A stretch of 64,000 bases of DNA, from positions 1-64,000 of the forward strand of contig CASFDK010000041.1 in the NCBI GenBank assembly GCA_949293415.1. The letters are read 5' to 3'. Made by a program: the position numbers and the translations under genes. The DNA comes from an uncultured Verrucomicrobiota bacterium. Its GTDB lineage: Bacteria; Verrucomicrobiota; Verrucomicrobiia; Opitutales; Intestinicryptomonadaceae. The notes under the pieces are model-generated. The model saw nothing but the letters and a program-made list of their open reading frames with translations. It was not told the origin of the DNA and ran no database searches. Below, piece after piece: positions 54,473-63,044 of this stretch (positions are counted from its first letter, which is position 1; the number at the start of each line of letters is the position of its first letter).

Positions 54473-55132
54473 TTATTTTTCCCGAATTTTTTCGGCAATA
54501 ACCCGCGCCATAACCGCCGCGCCCTCGGCATTCGGATGGATTTTGTCGGGGAACAATTCGCCCTTGCCCGAGAGCGGCGCAAAGAGGTCGATAAGTTCCA
54601 CGTCTCCGTCGTCGGCGGCTACTTTCTTGAGCTGCGGAATTATCTCGGAAATGATTCTGTCGCCGTTAATGACCATCGGCTTTGTGCCGTTTATGTACGC
54701 GGGCACGGGCAGGCACAGGTATACTTTCGGCTTCGAGGGAAGCTTCTTGAACGAGGCTATGAGCGTCTTTACGTCGGCGGCGAAATCGGATATCTTGGCG
54801 ATGTTTACCGCCTTAGAGTCGTTCGTGCCGAGCTTGATTACCACAATGTCGGGCTGGTAGTTCAAGGCCTGTTCGTACTTCTGGGTCGACGCATACGGAA
54901 AATTGCCCGAGCGGATTGCCGTTGTGCCGCTTACGCCGAAATTGACGACTTCGTACTTGTCGCCGAGAATGCGCCCCAACTGTGCTGGGTACGAATTGTT
55001 CGGACGGTCTTCGATTCCGTAGCCGTAGGTTATGCTGTCGCCCACGCAGGCGACCTTTGTTTTCGCGCCGAACGCGGCAACCGCCGACAACGCCAGCAAC
55101 GCAGTAAAAAGTGTCCCAAAAAATTTCTTCAT
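54473..55132 (-). CDS. Secreted SGNH/GDSL lipase-esterase
   Basis: 219 aa from the ATG at 55132. Signal peptide (FFGTLFTALLALSAVAAFGA). SGNH blocks are complete: CVGDSITYG (Ser near 31), FGVSGTT, IKLGTNDSK (Asn near 106), and DKIHPNAEG (Asp-x-x-His near 199-202). This is the rhamnogalacturonan-acetylesterase or sialate-esterase type of fold, acting on acetylated glycans by inference. It is convergent to the FAD oxidoreductase. Confidence 0.87.
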   Translation of the reverse strand: MKKFFGTLFTALLALSAVAAFGAKTKVACVGDSITYGYGIEDRPNNSYPAQLGRILGDKYEVVNFGVSGTTAIRSGNFPYASTQKYEQALNYQPDIVVIKLGTNDSKAVNIAKISDFAADVKTLIASFKKLPSKPKVYLCLPVPAYINGTKPMVINGDRIISEIIPQLKKVAADDGDVELIDLFAPLSGKGELFPDKIHPNAEGAAVMARVIAEKIREK

Positions 55133-55263
55133 ATTGTCCTTTCGGCGAAAACTTTCGTACACTTGCTCCCAATATGCAATTCTTAAATTCCCCAAAAAAA
55201 GCCTTGCGATAAAAATTAGACAACCCTAACTTTGCTCATAATTTTCAAATCTTTATTGCTGAT

Positions 55264-57315
55264 ATGGACGAAATGAAAAAACACGACTGTTGCAACCACG
55301 GACACGCCTGCCGCGGCGGCGGCGAAAAACAGAACGGCTTCGAAATGCACTCGTGCTGTTCGACATCACGCGCGCATTCGTGCTGCTCGGGCAGCGCGCC
55401 CGGGTTTCCGATACCCGTCTGGCTGAAGCTCTGCGCTTCGGCGGCGGCACTTGCGCTCGGATTTTTCCTGTCGAAGACAAACCCGCACTTCAACCCGCTC
55501 GCCGACCCGTCGTGGGTTGCGGTGGTGCTCTGCGGACTGCCGATATTTATGTCGGCGCGGAGCCTGCTTGAAGACGGCAAAATAGGCGCGCCAACGCTCG
55601 TGTCGCTGGCGGTGTTGGCGATGGTGCTTTTGCAGTTTGCGATACACTTCGGCGCGGACAGCCCCTCCGGACATTCGCACGGCTTCGTTTTTGCGGCGGG
55701 CGAAATCGCGTTTCTGATGGCGTGCGGCGAAGCCCTCGAAGAGCGTACCGTGCGCCGCGCAACCGACGGCGTAAAGCGGCTTGCACAGCTTGCGCCGAAG
55801 ACGGTTCTCGTAAAGCGCGGCGACGGCGAGCCGGTCGAAATTCCCGCTTCGGAACTGAAAGTCGGCGAGGTTGTCGTTCTCAAGCCCCACACACTCGCCC
55901 CATGCGACGGCGTGGTAATTTCGGGCGAATCGACGTTCGACCAGTCGAATTTTACGGGCGAATCGATGCCCGTCGAAAAGTCTCTCGGCGACACCGTTCT
56001 CGCCGCGACAACCAATCTTTCAGGAGCGGTGGAAATCAGGGCGACGAAAGTCGGCGGCGACTCCGCAGCGGGCAAGCTTGCAAAGCTCGTCGAAGAGGCG
56101 GCGGGCACGCGCGCGCCGATTTCGCGCATCGCCAACATCTGGGCGGGACGGCTTGTAGTCGCCGCGCTCGCAATTTCCGCAGGCATTTTCTTCGGCGTGA
56201 AATTCGCGTTCGGCGCGGATACGATAACCGCGCTCATCCGCTCGGCAACCGCGCTTGTGGTATTCTGCCCGTGCGCGTTCGTGCTGGCGACTCCCGCGGC
56301 AATCGCGGCGGCAATCGGCAATATGTCGAAAAGTGGAATCGCCGTAAAAAGCGGCGCGGCTGTAGAGGAACTTTCAAAAGTGGATACCGTGCTGTTCGAC
56401 AAAACGGGAACTCTCACGCGCGGCGAAGTATCCGTCGCGAGCTGCATTCCGCTCGGAATCGGGGAGCGCGAACTTTTGCGCCTCGCCGCAACCGCTGAAC
56501 AAATGTCGGAACACCCGATAGCCAAAGCCGTGTTGAAGCGCGCGCGGGAACTTTCCGTAAAGCCCGAAGAAAGCCGCTCGACACAATCGACGGTCGGAGT
56601 CGGCGTGCGCTGCCAATCGGAATCCGGAAAAGTTGAAGTCGCCAAGATTTCCGTTTTCGAAAAGCAGATTTCCGAAAACGCGCAGGCGGGAAAATTCGCC
56701 GAAGACAACGCCGACAAGACGCTCGCCGCCGTCGCGCTGAACGGGAAACTCGCGGGGCTGTTGGCGTTTTCCGACGAGCCGCGCGAAAACGCCGCGCAGG
56801 TCGTGTCGGAGCTGAAAAGCCTCGGTTGCGCCGTCGAAATGCTCACGGGCGACAACAAAGCCGCCGCGCTTGCCGCAGCCGAAAAAATCGGAATCGAACG
56901 CACTACCTACGATGCATCTCCCGAAACCAAGCTCGGGAAAATCGCCGAACTTAAAAACGCCCGCAAAACCGTATGTATGTGCGGGGACGGCGTAAACGAC
57001 GCTCCCGCGCTCGCCGCCGCCGACGTTTCCGTAGCCCTCGGCAAAGTCGGCAACGATATCGCAGTCGAGAACGCCGACATCACCCTGCTTGCGAACGACA
57101 TTTCCGCCGTGCCCGCAATCGTGAAATTTTCGAGAAGCGTAATGGCGACCATAAAAACCAATATGGTAATTTCGCTGGTGGTAAGCATTGCGGCAATCGC
57201 CGCCGCCGCGTTCGGGCTGCTCGGCCCCGTGGCGGGAGCGTTGCTGCACAACGTTTCGTCGGTGACGGTAGTGGCAAACTCCGCGCGCCTGCTGCAAAAG
57301 AAAATCGGAAAATAG
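55264..57315 (+). CDS. Heavy-metal P1B-type ATPase with Cys/His-rich N-terminus
   Basis: 683 aa. The pump has CPC in transmembrane helix 6 (FCPCAF, about 334-337), the phosphorylation motif DKTGTLT (about 379), and the actuator motif GESMPVE. The end reads LLHNVSSVTVVANSARLLQK, closer to Zn/Cd/Co pumps than to classic CopA. The first 50 residues hold nine Cys and several His (KKHDCCNHGHACRGGGEK; SCCSTSRAHSCCSG) in place of HMA domains. Metal specificity is open. A repeat begins 5 bases after its stop. Confidence 0.9.
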   Translation: MDEMKKHDCCNHGHACRGGGEKQNGFEMHSCCSTSRAHSCCSGSAPGFPIPVWLKLCASAAALALGFFLSKTNPHFNPLADPSWVAVVLCGLPIFMSARSLLEDGKIGAPTLVSLAVLAMVLLQFAIHFGADSPSGHSHGFVFAAGEIAFLMACGEALEERTVRRATDGVKRLAQLAPKTVLVKRGDGEPVEIPASELKVGEVVVLKPHTLAPCDGVVISGESTFDQSNFTGESMPVEKSLGDTVLAATTNLSGAVEIRATKVGGDSAAGKLAKLVEEAAGTRAPISRIANIWAGRLVVAALAISAGIFFGVKFAFGADTITALIRSATALVVFCPCAFVLATPAAIAAAIGNMSKSGIAVKSGAAVEELSKVDTVLFDKTGTLTRGEVSVASCIPLGIGERELLRLAATAEQMSEHPIAKAVLKRARELSVKPEESRSTQSTVGVGVRCQSESGKVEVAKISVFEKQISENAQAGKFAEDNADKTLAAVALNGKLAGLLAFSDEPRENAAQVVSELKSLGCAVEMLTGDNKAAALAAAEKIGIERTTYDASPETKLGKIAELKNARKTVCMCGDGVNDAPALAAADVSVALGKVGNDIAVENADITLLANDISAVPAIVKFSRSVMATIKTNMVISLVVSIAAIAAAAFGLLGPVAGALLHNVSSVTVVANSARLLQKKIGK

Positions 57316-57320
57316 CAGAC

Positions 57321-57496
57321 AAAGGCGAAGCCCTTGACGGCAGGCTGCAGCCTGCACGGCTACGGAACTTCGGGCGCGAGCCGCGCCGGTCATCGGAACT
57401 TCGTTCCTACTTGTGATACTGCGGCGCGACTATAGTCGCGCCTTTTCTGTATAAGTTCGCATTGGCTTTGCCAATGGCTTCGGATTTTCGAACTTG
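57321..57496 (+). repeat. Multi-hairpin repeat, copy C
   Basis: Starts AAAGGCGAAGCCCTTGACGG as at 23111 and 23265, then contains an extra 60-base stretch with its own palindromes (GCAGGCTGCAGCCTGC and a GGCGCG ... CGCGCC pair). The shared hairpins follow: GGAACTTCGTTCC, GGCGCGACTATAGTCGCGCC and ATTGGCTTTGCCAAT. Compared with copies A and B the second stem has a G-C pair changed to A-T, keeping the pairing. It fills the convergent gap between the ATPase and hemB. Confidence 0.8.
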
Positions 57497-57539
57497 TCTT
57501 GTTTTTTCCGAAACCGTTTTTTATTTAGTGAAAAGCCGT

Positions 57540-58556
57540 CTATTTTCTGTCCACAAAATACTCGGCAAAGTAGGTCAAAATCATATCCGCGCCCGCGCGC
57601 TTGATGGATGTCAGCGATTCCATAATCGTCCTGTCAGCGTCGAGCCAGCCGTTCTGCGCCGCGGCCATAATCATCGAATATTCGCCAGAAACCTGATACG
57701 CGGCAATCGGCAACGTAGTGCGCTCTTTGATTTTCGCCACAATGTCCAGATAGTGCCCCGCGGGCTTTACCATTATCACGTCCGCGCCCTCCTCTTCGTC
57801 GAGAGCCGCCTCCTTCAACGCCTCGCGGGTGTTCGCGGGATTTAACTGATACCCCTTTTTGTCGAGATACTTCCTTGTCTTGCCCTGCGCCTTCGGAGAA
57901 GAACCGATTGCGTCGCGGAAAGGTCCGTAGAATGCGGACGCGTATTTTGCGCTGTACGCCATAATGGCGGTATCCTGAAAATCGCAGTCGTCGAGGACGC
58001 TTCTGATTGCGCCGATTCTGCCGTCCATCATATCGCTCGGGGCGACGAAATCCGCACCCGACTGGGCGGCGACAAGCGACATTCCCGCGAGAATCTCGAC
58101 GGTTTCGTCGTTGACAATCCAAGTGCCCGACCCGTCGAGAATGCCGTCGTGCCCGTGCGATGTATAGGGGTCGAGCGCGATGTCGGCAACGACAGTCATC
58201 TCCGGGAAGCGTTTCTTGACGGCGGCAATCGCGCGGTTTGCAAGAGACTTCGGGTTGACCGCCTCGTCCGCGCGCAGCGACTTCTTGGACCTGTCCACGA
58301 GCGGGAAAGGCGCGATGGCGGAAACGCCGCTTTTGAGCATTTTGTCGCAAAGTTTCAGCAGTGAATCTATCGTATGGCGGTAGACATCGGGCATCGACGG
58401 AATTTTGTCGGCACCGTTTTTGCCCTCCTTCAAAAAGACGGGCAGAATCAAATCGGACGGGAGCACGCGCGTCTCCTCGCAGAGCGAGAGAATCGAGTTG
58501 CTTTTGCGCAGACGGCGCGGACGCTTTTTTATATCGAGCTTGAAATTTTCGTTCAT
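57540..58556 (-). CDS. hemB: Delta-aminolevulinic acid dehydratase (porphobilinogen synthase)
   Basis: 338 aa. Condenses two 5-aminolevulinate molecules to porphobilinogen. Schiff-base lysines lie in MAYSAKYASAFYGP (near 204) and VIMVKPAGHYLD (near 262). The metal loop reads IALDPYTSHGHDG, with Asp in place of the zinc-binding cysteines, so it belongs to the Mg-type group. No other hem gene is near. It is convergent to the ATPase gene. Confidence 0.95.
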   Translation of the reverse strand: MNENFKLDIKKRPRRLRKSNSILSLCEETRVLPSDLILPVFLKEGKNGADKIPSMPDVYRHTIDSLLKLCDKMLKSGVSAIAPFPLVDRSKKSLRADEAVNPKSLANRAIAAVKKRFPEMTVVADIALDPYTSHGHDGILDGSGTWIVNDETVEILAGMSLVAAQSGADFVAPSDMMDGRIGAIRSVLDDCDFQDTAIMAYSAKYASAFYGPFRDAIGSSPKAQGKTRKYLDKKGYQLNPANTREALKEAALDEEEGADVIMVKPAGHYLDIVAKIKERTTLPIAAYQVSGEYSMIMAAAQNGWLDADRTIMESLTSIKRAGADMILTYFAEYFVDRK

Positions 58557-58598
58557 TGTGGTTTGATATGAACCCGTCGAAAAAAAATCGCAACAAAA

Positions 58599-60020
58599 AT
58601 GAATGTATCAATCCATAACACCATCACGAGACGAAAAGACGTTCTTACGCCCCAAACCGACACTTTCGGAATGTACTGCTGTGGTCCTACGGTCTACGGG
58701 CCCGCGCACATCGGCAATTTCAGGACGTTCGTGGCGCAGGACGTATTGCGCCGCACCCTCGAATGCTCGGGATTGAAAGTAAAACACGTGCGCAACATCA
58801 CCGACGTGGACGACAAAACCATCCGCGAAAGCCGCAAGCTCGGAATGACGCTCAAAGACTTCACAAAAAAGTGGGAGGACAAATTCCACCTCGACTGCGA
58901 CAGGCTCAATATGCTCCGCCCCACTGTCGAACCCCGTGCAACCGAGCACATCGCCGAACAGCTCGATATGGTCTCCAAGCTCGTCGCCAACGGGCACGCA
59001 TACCCCGCAAAGGACGGCAGCGTATACTTTAAAATTTCCACATTCGCCGACTACGGAAAACTCGCCGGCCTCGACCGCGAACATATGGCAACGCAGTCCA
59101 CAAACTCGGCGGGCGAAGTCAACAACGCCGACGAATACGAACGCGAAAGCGTCTCCGACTTCGCGCTCTGGAAGGGCCGCAAACCAGAAGACGGCGAAAA
59201 CTTCTGGAAATCGCCGTGGGGCGAAGGCAGACCGGGGTGGCACATCGAATGCTCGGCAATGTCCACAAAATACCTGGGCGATACTTTCGACCTGCACGGT
59301 GGCGGCATCGACCTCTGCTTTCCGCACCACGAAAACGAAATCGCCCAAAGCGAATGCGCAACGGGCAAATCGCCCTACGTCAGCTACTGGTTCCACAGCG
59401 CGCACCTGATGGTCGAAGGTCAGAAAATGTCGAAGAGCCTCGGCAACCTCTACACGCTCGACGACCTCGTGGCGAAAGGCTACACGCCCGCGCAAATCAG
59501 ATACGCGCTGATGTCGGGGCACTACCGCCAGCAGCTCAATTTCACGTTCAAGGGGCTTGACGACGCAAAGAGCGCGCTGGCGAAACTGGCGAAATCGGTC
59601 AAAGCCGCGCTCGGGCGCGCGAAGATGTCGGAAGCCGACTTCAAGAAACTAATCGCCCCCGAAAACAACTTTGCGGGAACGATATTCGAACCCGCGTGGA
59701 ACGCCCTTTGCGACGACCTCAACGTGCCCCGCGCCCTCGGCGAAATCTTCGGCGCGCTGCCCAAGCTCGACGGAAAGAGCAGAGACATCGCGGCGCTCGG
59801 TTCGCTTCTGTACGCGCTCGGCATCGACCTTTCGTCGGAGTCGCAAGCCGAACAGACCGAAGCCGACGTGCCCGAAGAAATCAAACAGATGGCTCAGGCG
59901 CGGTGGGATGCGAAAAAATCGAAGGACTTCGCCAAGGCCGACGAACTGCGCAATAAGCTGACGGAACTCGGCTGGAGCGTCCTCGACAGAAAAGACGGTT
60001 TCGACATCAAAAAAATTTAA
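58599..60020 (+). CDS. cysS: Cysteinyl-tRNA synthetase
   Basis: 473 aa. Class I motifs HIGH (as HIGN, residues 37-40, after CGPTVYGPA) and KMSKS (about 277-281) are present. Zinc ligands Cys28, CSAM near 222 and HHENE near 248 are in place. The C-terminal anticodon-binding domain is complete ([20 protein letters not shown]). ispH follows after 4 bases. Confidence 0.97.
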   Translation: MNVSIHNTITRRKDVLTPQTDTFGMYCCGPTVYGPAHIGNFRTFVAQDVLRRTLECSGLKVKHVRNITDVDDKTIRESRKLGMTLKDFTKKWEDKFHLDCDRLNMLRPTVEPRATEHIAEQLDMVSKLVANGHAYPAKDGSVYFKISTFADYGKLAGLDREHMATQSTNSAGEVNNADEYERESVSDFALWKGRKPEDGENFWKSPWGEGRPGWHIECSAMSTKYLGDTFDLHGGGIDLCFPHHENEIAQSECATGKSPYVSYWFHSAHLMVEGQKMSKSLGNLYTLDDLVAKGYTPAQIRYALMSGHYRQQLNFTFKGLDDAKSALAKLAKSVKAALGRAKMSEADFKKLIAPENNFAGTIFEPAWNALCDDLNVPRALGEIFGALPKLDGKSRDIAALGSLLYALGIDLSSESQAEQTEADVPEEIKQMAQARWDAKKSKDFAKADELRNKLTELGWSVLDRKDGFDIKKI

Positions 60021-60024
60021 GTCT

Positions 60025-60900
60025 ATGAAAGTAATAAGAGCAAAAAGCGCGGGTTTCTGTTTCGGCGTGGAACGCGCAATCGAAATAGCCACAACCTGCA
60101 CAGACGGCGGCAAATGCAAAGTCTTTACCGACGGGCCGCTCATCCACAACCGCCAAATGATGGAGCGGCTGACCAACTGCGGCGTGCTCGAAATCGGCGA
60201 CTACAAAAGCGAATCGTCAATCAGCGACCAAATTTCCAAGGCATCGCCCGAAAACAGCGTGCTTGTTTTCCGCGCCCACGGTGTGTCGCCCGACCGCAGA
60301 AAATATCTGCAAAGCCTCGGTTTGCGCTGCAAGGACGCAACCTGCCCCGACGTGGGCAAAATCGCGGGCATAATCAAAATGCACGCGAACAAAAACTACA
60401 CAACCGTCATCGTCGGCGACCCCGACCACCCCGAAGTCATCGGGCTTCTGGGCTACGCGGGCGGCAAGGGCTACGTCGTAAAGGATACGAAGGCAATCGA
60501 CAAACTGCCCGACATTCAGGGCGACATCTGCATGGTCTCGCAGTCGACAATGTTCACCGACGACTACAACCAGATTTCCGAATACTTCAAAAAACGCTTC
60601 CCCGACACAAAGGTAATCGACACAATCTGCGGCGCGACAAAGGAACGCCAGAAAGACGTTAACGTGCTCGCCGAAAGGGGGGCGAAGGCGATAGTTGTAA
60701 TCGGCGGCAAGCACTCGGCGAATACCGTAAAACTAGCGATTATGGCGCAGCGCACGGGGCTTCCGTGCTTCCACATCGAAACGCTCGGGGAACTCGACAT
60801 CGACGCAATCAAAAAATTCGATGTAGTCGGTGTTACGGCGGGCGCGTCGACGCCCGACTTCCTCATCGACGAAGTCTGCAAAAAGCTGGAGCAACTCTGA
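60025..60900 (+). CDS. ispH: 4-hydroxy-3-methylbut-2-enyl diphosphate reductase IspH
   Basis: 291 aa. Last enzyme of the MEP isoprenoid pathway, a [4Fe-4S] protein. The three cluster cysteines are at about 12 (AGFCFGVERA), 107 (DATCPDVGK) and 202 (DTICGATKERQ), and the substrate residues HGVSPD and STMFTDDYN follow the family. It lies 56 bases before gspG and may be co-transcribed with it. Confidence 0.96.
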   Translation: MKVIRAKSAGFCFGVERAIEIATTCTDGGKCKVFTDGPLIHNRQMMERLTNCGVLEIGDYKSESSISDQISKASPENSVLVFRAHGVSPDRRKYLQSLGLRCKDATCPDVGKIAGIIKMHANKNYTTVIVGDPDHPEVIGLLGYAGGKGYVVKDTKAIDKLPDIQGDICMVSQSTMFTDDYNQISEYFKKRFPDTKVIDTICGATKERQKDVNVLAERGAKAIVVIGGKHSANTVKLAIMAQRTGLPCFHIETLGELDIDAIKKFDVVGVTAGASTPDFLIDEVCKKLEQL

Positions 60901-60955
60901 TTTTTTCCGAAACAAATCGGAACGGAACGCGTTGAACCGAAAAAGAGACAATATT

Positions 60956-61390
60956 ATGCGCCACAATTCCGACCACGAAAAAATTTCCGCAAAACGCGCT
61001 TTCACGCTGATGGAAGTGCTGCTTGCAATCGCCCTGATTTCAATGCTCGCATTCCTCGTAGTGGGGAATCTGGGCAAGTTTATGACCGACAGCCAAACTA
61101 ACATAGCAAAGTCGATGGTTAGCGATGCGTTTGCAGTGCCGATGATGTCGTTCAAACTTTCGGTCGGCAGATACCCCACAACAGAAGAGGGAATAAAGGC
61201 ACTCGAAACCGCGCCCGACTCGCTCGGCGAGCGTTGGAAAGGCCCGTACGTGCGCAACCTTCCGCTCGATCCGTGGGGCAATCCGTTCCAATACCGCTTC
61301 CCCGCGCAAAAGAGCAAAGACGACTACGACCTCTGGTCGAACGGTCCCGACGGACAACCCGACACGGAAGACGACATCGGCAACTGGTAG
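60956..61390 (+). CDS. gspG: Major pseudopilin GspG
   Basis: 144 aa from the ATG at 60956. Prepilin site KRA|FTLMEVLLAIALISMLAF (cleavage after Ala15, Glu at +5). The C-terminal part DPWGNPFQYRFPAQKSKDDY and YDLWSNGPDGQPDTEDDIGNW are the calcium-binding signature of GspG. It forms the pseudopilus shaft of the T2SS. Confidence 0.95.
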   Translation: MRHNSDHEKISAKRAFTLMEVLLAIALISMLAFLVVGNLGKFMTDSQTNIAKSMVSDAFAVPMMSFKLSVGRYPTTEEGIKALETAPDSLGERWKGPYVRNLPLDPWGNPFQYRFPAQKSKDDYDLWSNGPDGQPDTEDDIGNW

Positions 61391-61414
61391 AATCTTCCGT
61401 AGGAGAAAATCGGT

Positions 61415-61918
61415 ATGTCGGCGCGGCGGGCTTTCACACTCACCGAAGTGCTGTTGGCAATAGCCATGATTGCCGCAATGGCGGGTCTTGCCGCCGCGGC
61501 GACAGGTCTGTTTTCGGAACGCGCAATTAAAAGCAAACCCGCCGACAGGGTGTTCTTGGCGGCGTTGAAAACTGCCCGAAACCTCGCGGCGGAACGCGGC
61601 GAAAAACTCTCGCTCTCGTACGCGGGCGGAGTCTTTACAATATCGAGATTCGAAGACAAATCGGTCTTGTCGCAGCTGAAACTTTCCGACGAACTTCCGA
61701 CGGAAACGGCGCAACCGGAAGTGGTGTTCGTTCCCAAATATCCGCAAATAATCGGCTCGAAGTCGGCGGAATTCAACGCGCAAACACTCTCCTCGGTTGA
61801 AATCGCACCCGACGGAACCTGTACGCCAGTCGAAGTGAAATTCAAAACGGGAGACGGCGAACAACTTCCGCTCGCGATAGACCCGATGTGCTGCGCCGCG
61901 GAGGTCAAGGTAAAATGA
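61415..61918 (+). CDS. gspH: Minor pseudopilin (GspH-like)
   Basis: 167 aa. Prepilin site SARRA|FTLTEVLLAIAMIAAMA with Glu at +5, then a long helix and beta domain (VFTISRFEDKSVLSQL). Position after gspG and size fit GspH; the sequence itself only shows a type IV pilin-like fold. Overlaps the next gene by 4 bases. Confidence 0.8.
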   Translation: MSARRAFTLTEVLLAIAMIAAMAGLAAAATGLFSERAIKSKPADRVFLAALKTARNLAAERGEKLSLSYAGGVFTISRFEDKSVLSQLKLSDELPTETAQPEVVFVPKYPQIIGSKSAEFNAQTLSSVEIAPDGTCTPVEVKFKTGDGEQLPLAIDPMCCAAEVKVK

Positions 61919-62388
61919 CCGCAAAGGGAAACGCGTATCGAAAAAAAGAACGGGCGTTCACTCTGGTCGAAGCCGTACTTGCGTTGGCACTGTTCGCGGC
62001 GGCGGCGGTAGCGGTATCGCAAATCTGCGTAAACTGTCTGACGGCGGTCGACGCGCCCGACAAACAGCCGCTCGACGACCTCGTGAAGGAACAGCTAATC
62101 GCCGCAGCCCTCGGAATTTCGGAGTACGACAAACTCGAAAACGGCACGGATGTAGACGCGTTCGACGGCAACAAATACAAAGTCCGCGCCTACGCAGCCC
62201 CGACGGCAATACTCGACCTGTTCGAAGTCGAAATCGTGTGCTCGCGCGACGGCGGCGAATATAGAACGAAAGTTTTCGCAAAACGCAATTCGTCGTGGTA
62301 CGAAAACGCCAACGACCGCGAAGACATAATAAAAGACCGCACCGATCTGCTCGAAGACAGGCGGAGGCAGTGGGAGGCTCCGCAATGA
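61915..62388 (+). CDS. gspI: Minor pseudopilin (GspI-like)
   Basis: 157 aa from the ATG overlapping the previous stop (ATGA). Prepilin site KKERA|FTLVEAVLALALFAAAA; the pattern Glu then Val/Leu-rich helix and the small C-terminal domain (DLFEVEIVCSRDGGEYRTKV) fit GspI. Function assigned by order and size. Confidence 0.8.
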   Translation: MTAKGNAYRKKERAFTLVEAVLALALFAAAAVAVSQICVNCLTAVDAPDKQPLDDLVKEQLIAAALGISEYDKLENGTDVDAFDGNKYKVRAYAAPTAILDLFEVEIVCSRDGGEYRTKVFAKRNSSWYENANDREDIIKDRTDLLEDRRRQWEAPQ

Positions 62389-63044
62389 GGCGCGCATTCA
62401 CCCTGCTTGAAGTCGTGCTCGCGCTCGCGGTTTCGGCACTTGTAATGTTCGGCTGCGCAACGACACTTTTCCAGTTGCTCGAAACGGCGGAAAGAATCGG
62501 GCGCGGCTGGAGCCTGCGCGAGCACGCCGACGGAGTGGAACGCTTCCTGAACTCGACATTCGGACGTTCGCTGATTCTGCACCCGTCGCGCATCGAAAAC
62601 ATTTACGCGCAAAACGCATCGAAGACCGTCGCGATTGCCGAACTGCCCGAATCGCTCTCTACCCAAAAAACGGTCGTCTTCGAAGTCAACGAAAACCACC
62701 CGCTTTTTCTGTCGTGCAACGGCTTCGCGCCCGAAAAAATCTGCTGGCTGAAAGTCGGCGACGGCGGTATGTCGATTGTCTGGCGACAGGCGAACGCCGA
62801 GGAAAAAAATTCCGACGCAATTTTGTACGAAACGAAAATTTCGCCATTCGCCAAAAGCATATCCTACATCTACCAAGACAACGACAATTGGCGCGAGGAA
62901 GACGAACCCGACGACACTGCGCAAACGGCGTCAACGGATAATTCGTCAATGCCCTACCTGATAAAAATCCGCTTCGAACGGAACGGCGAAACACTCGAAC
63001 GCATAATCCCGCTCTACGGAAATCTCGACCCCAACCTGCAATGA
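62385..63044 (+). CDS. gspJ: Minor pseudopilin (GspJ-like)
   Basis: 219 aa from the ATG overlapping the previous stop. Prepilin site MRRA|FTLLEVVLALAVSALVM; RFLNSTFGRSLILHP and FAKSISYIYQDNDNWREED suit GspJ, as does its greater length. It lies at the tip with GspI and GspK by family knowledge. Confidence 0.8.
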   Translation: MRRAFTLLEVVLALAVSALVMFGCATTLFQLLETAERIGRGWSLREHADGVERFLNSTFGRSLILHPSRIENIYAQNASKTVAIAELPESLSTQKTVVFEVNENHPLFLSCNGFAPEKICWLKVGDGGMSIVWRQANAEEKNSDAILYETKISPFAKSISYIYQDNDNWREEDEPDDTAQTASTDNSSMPYLIKIRFERNGETLERIIPLYGNLDPNLQ

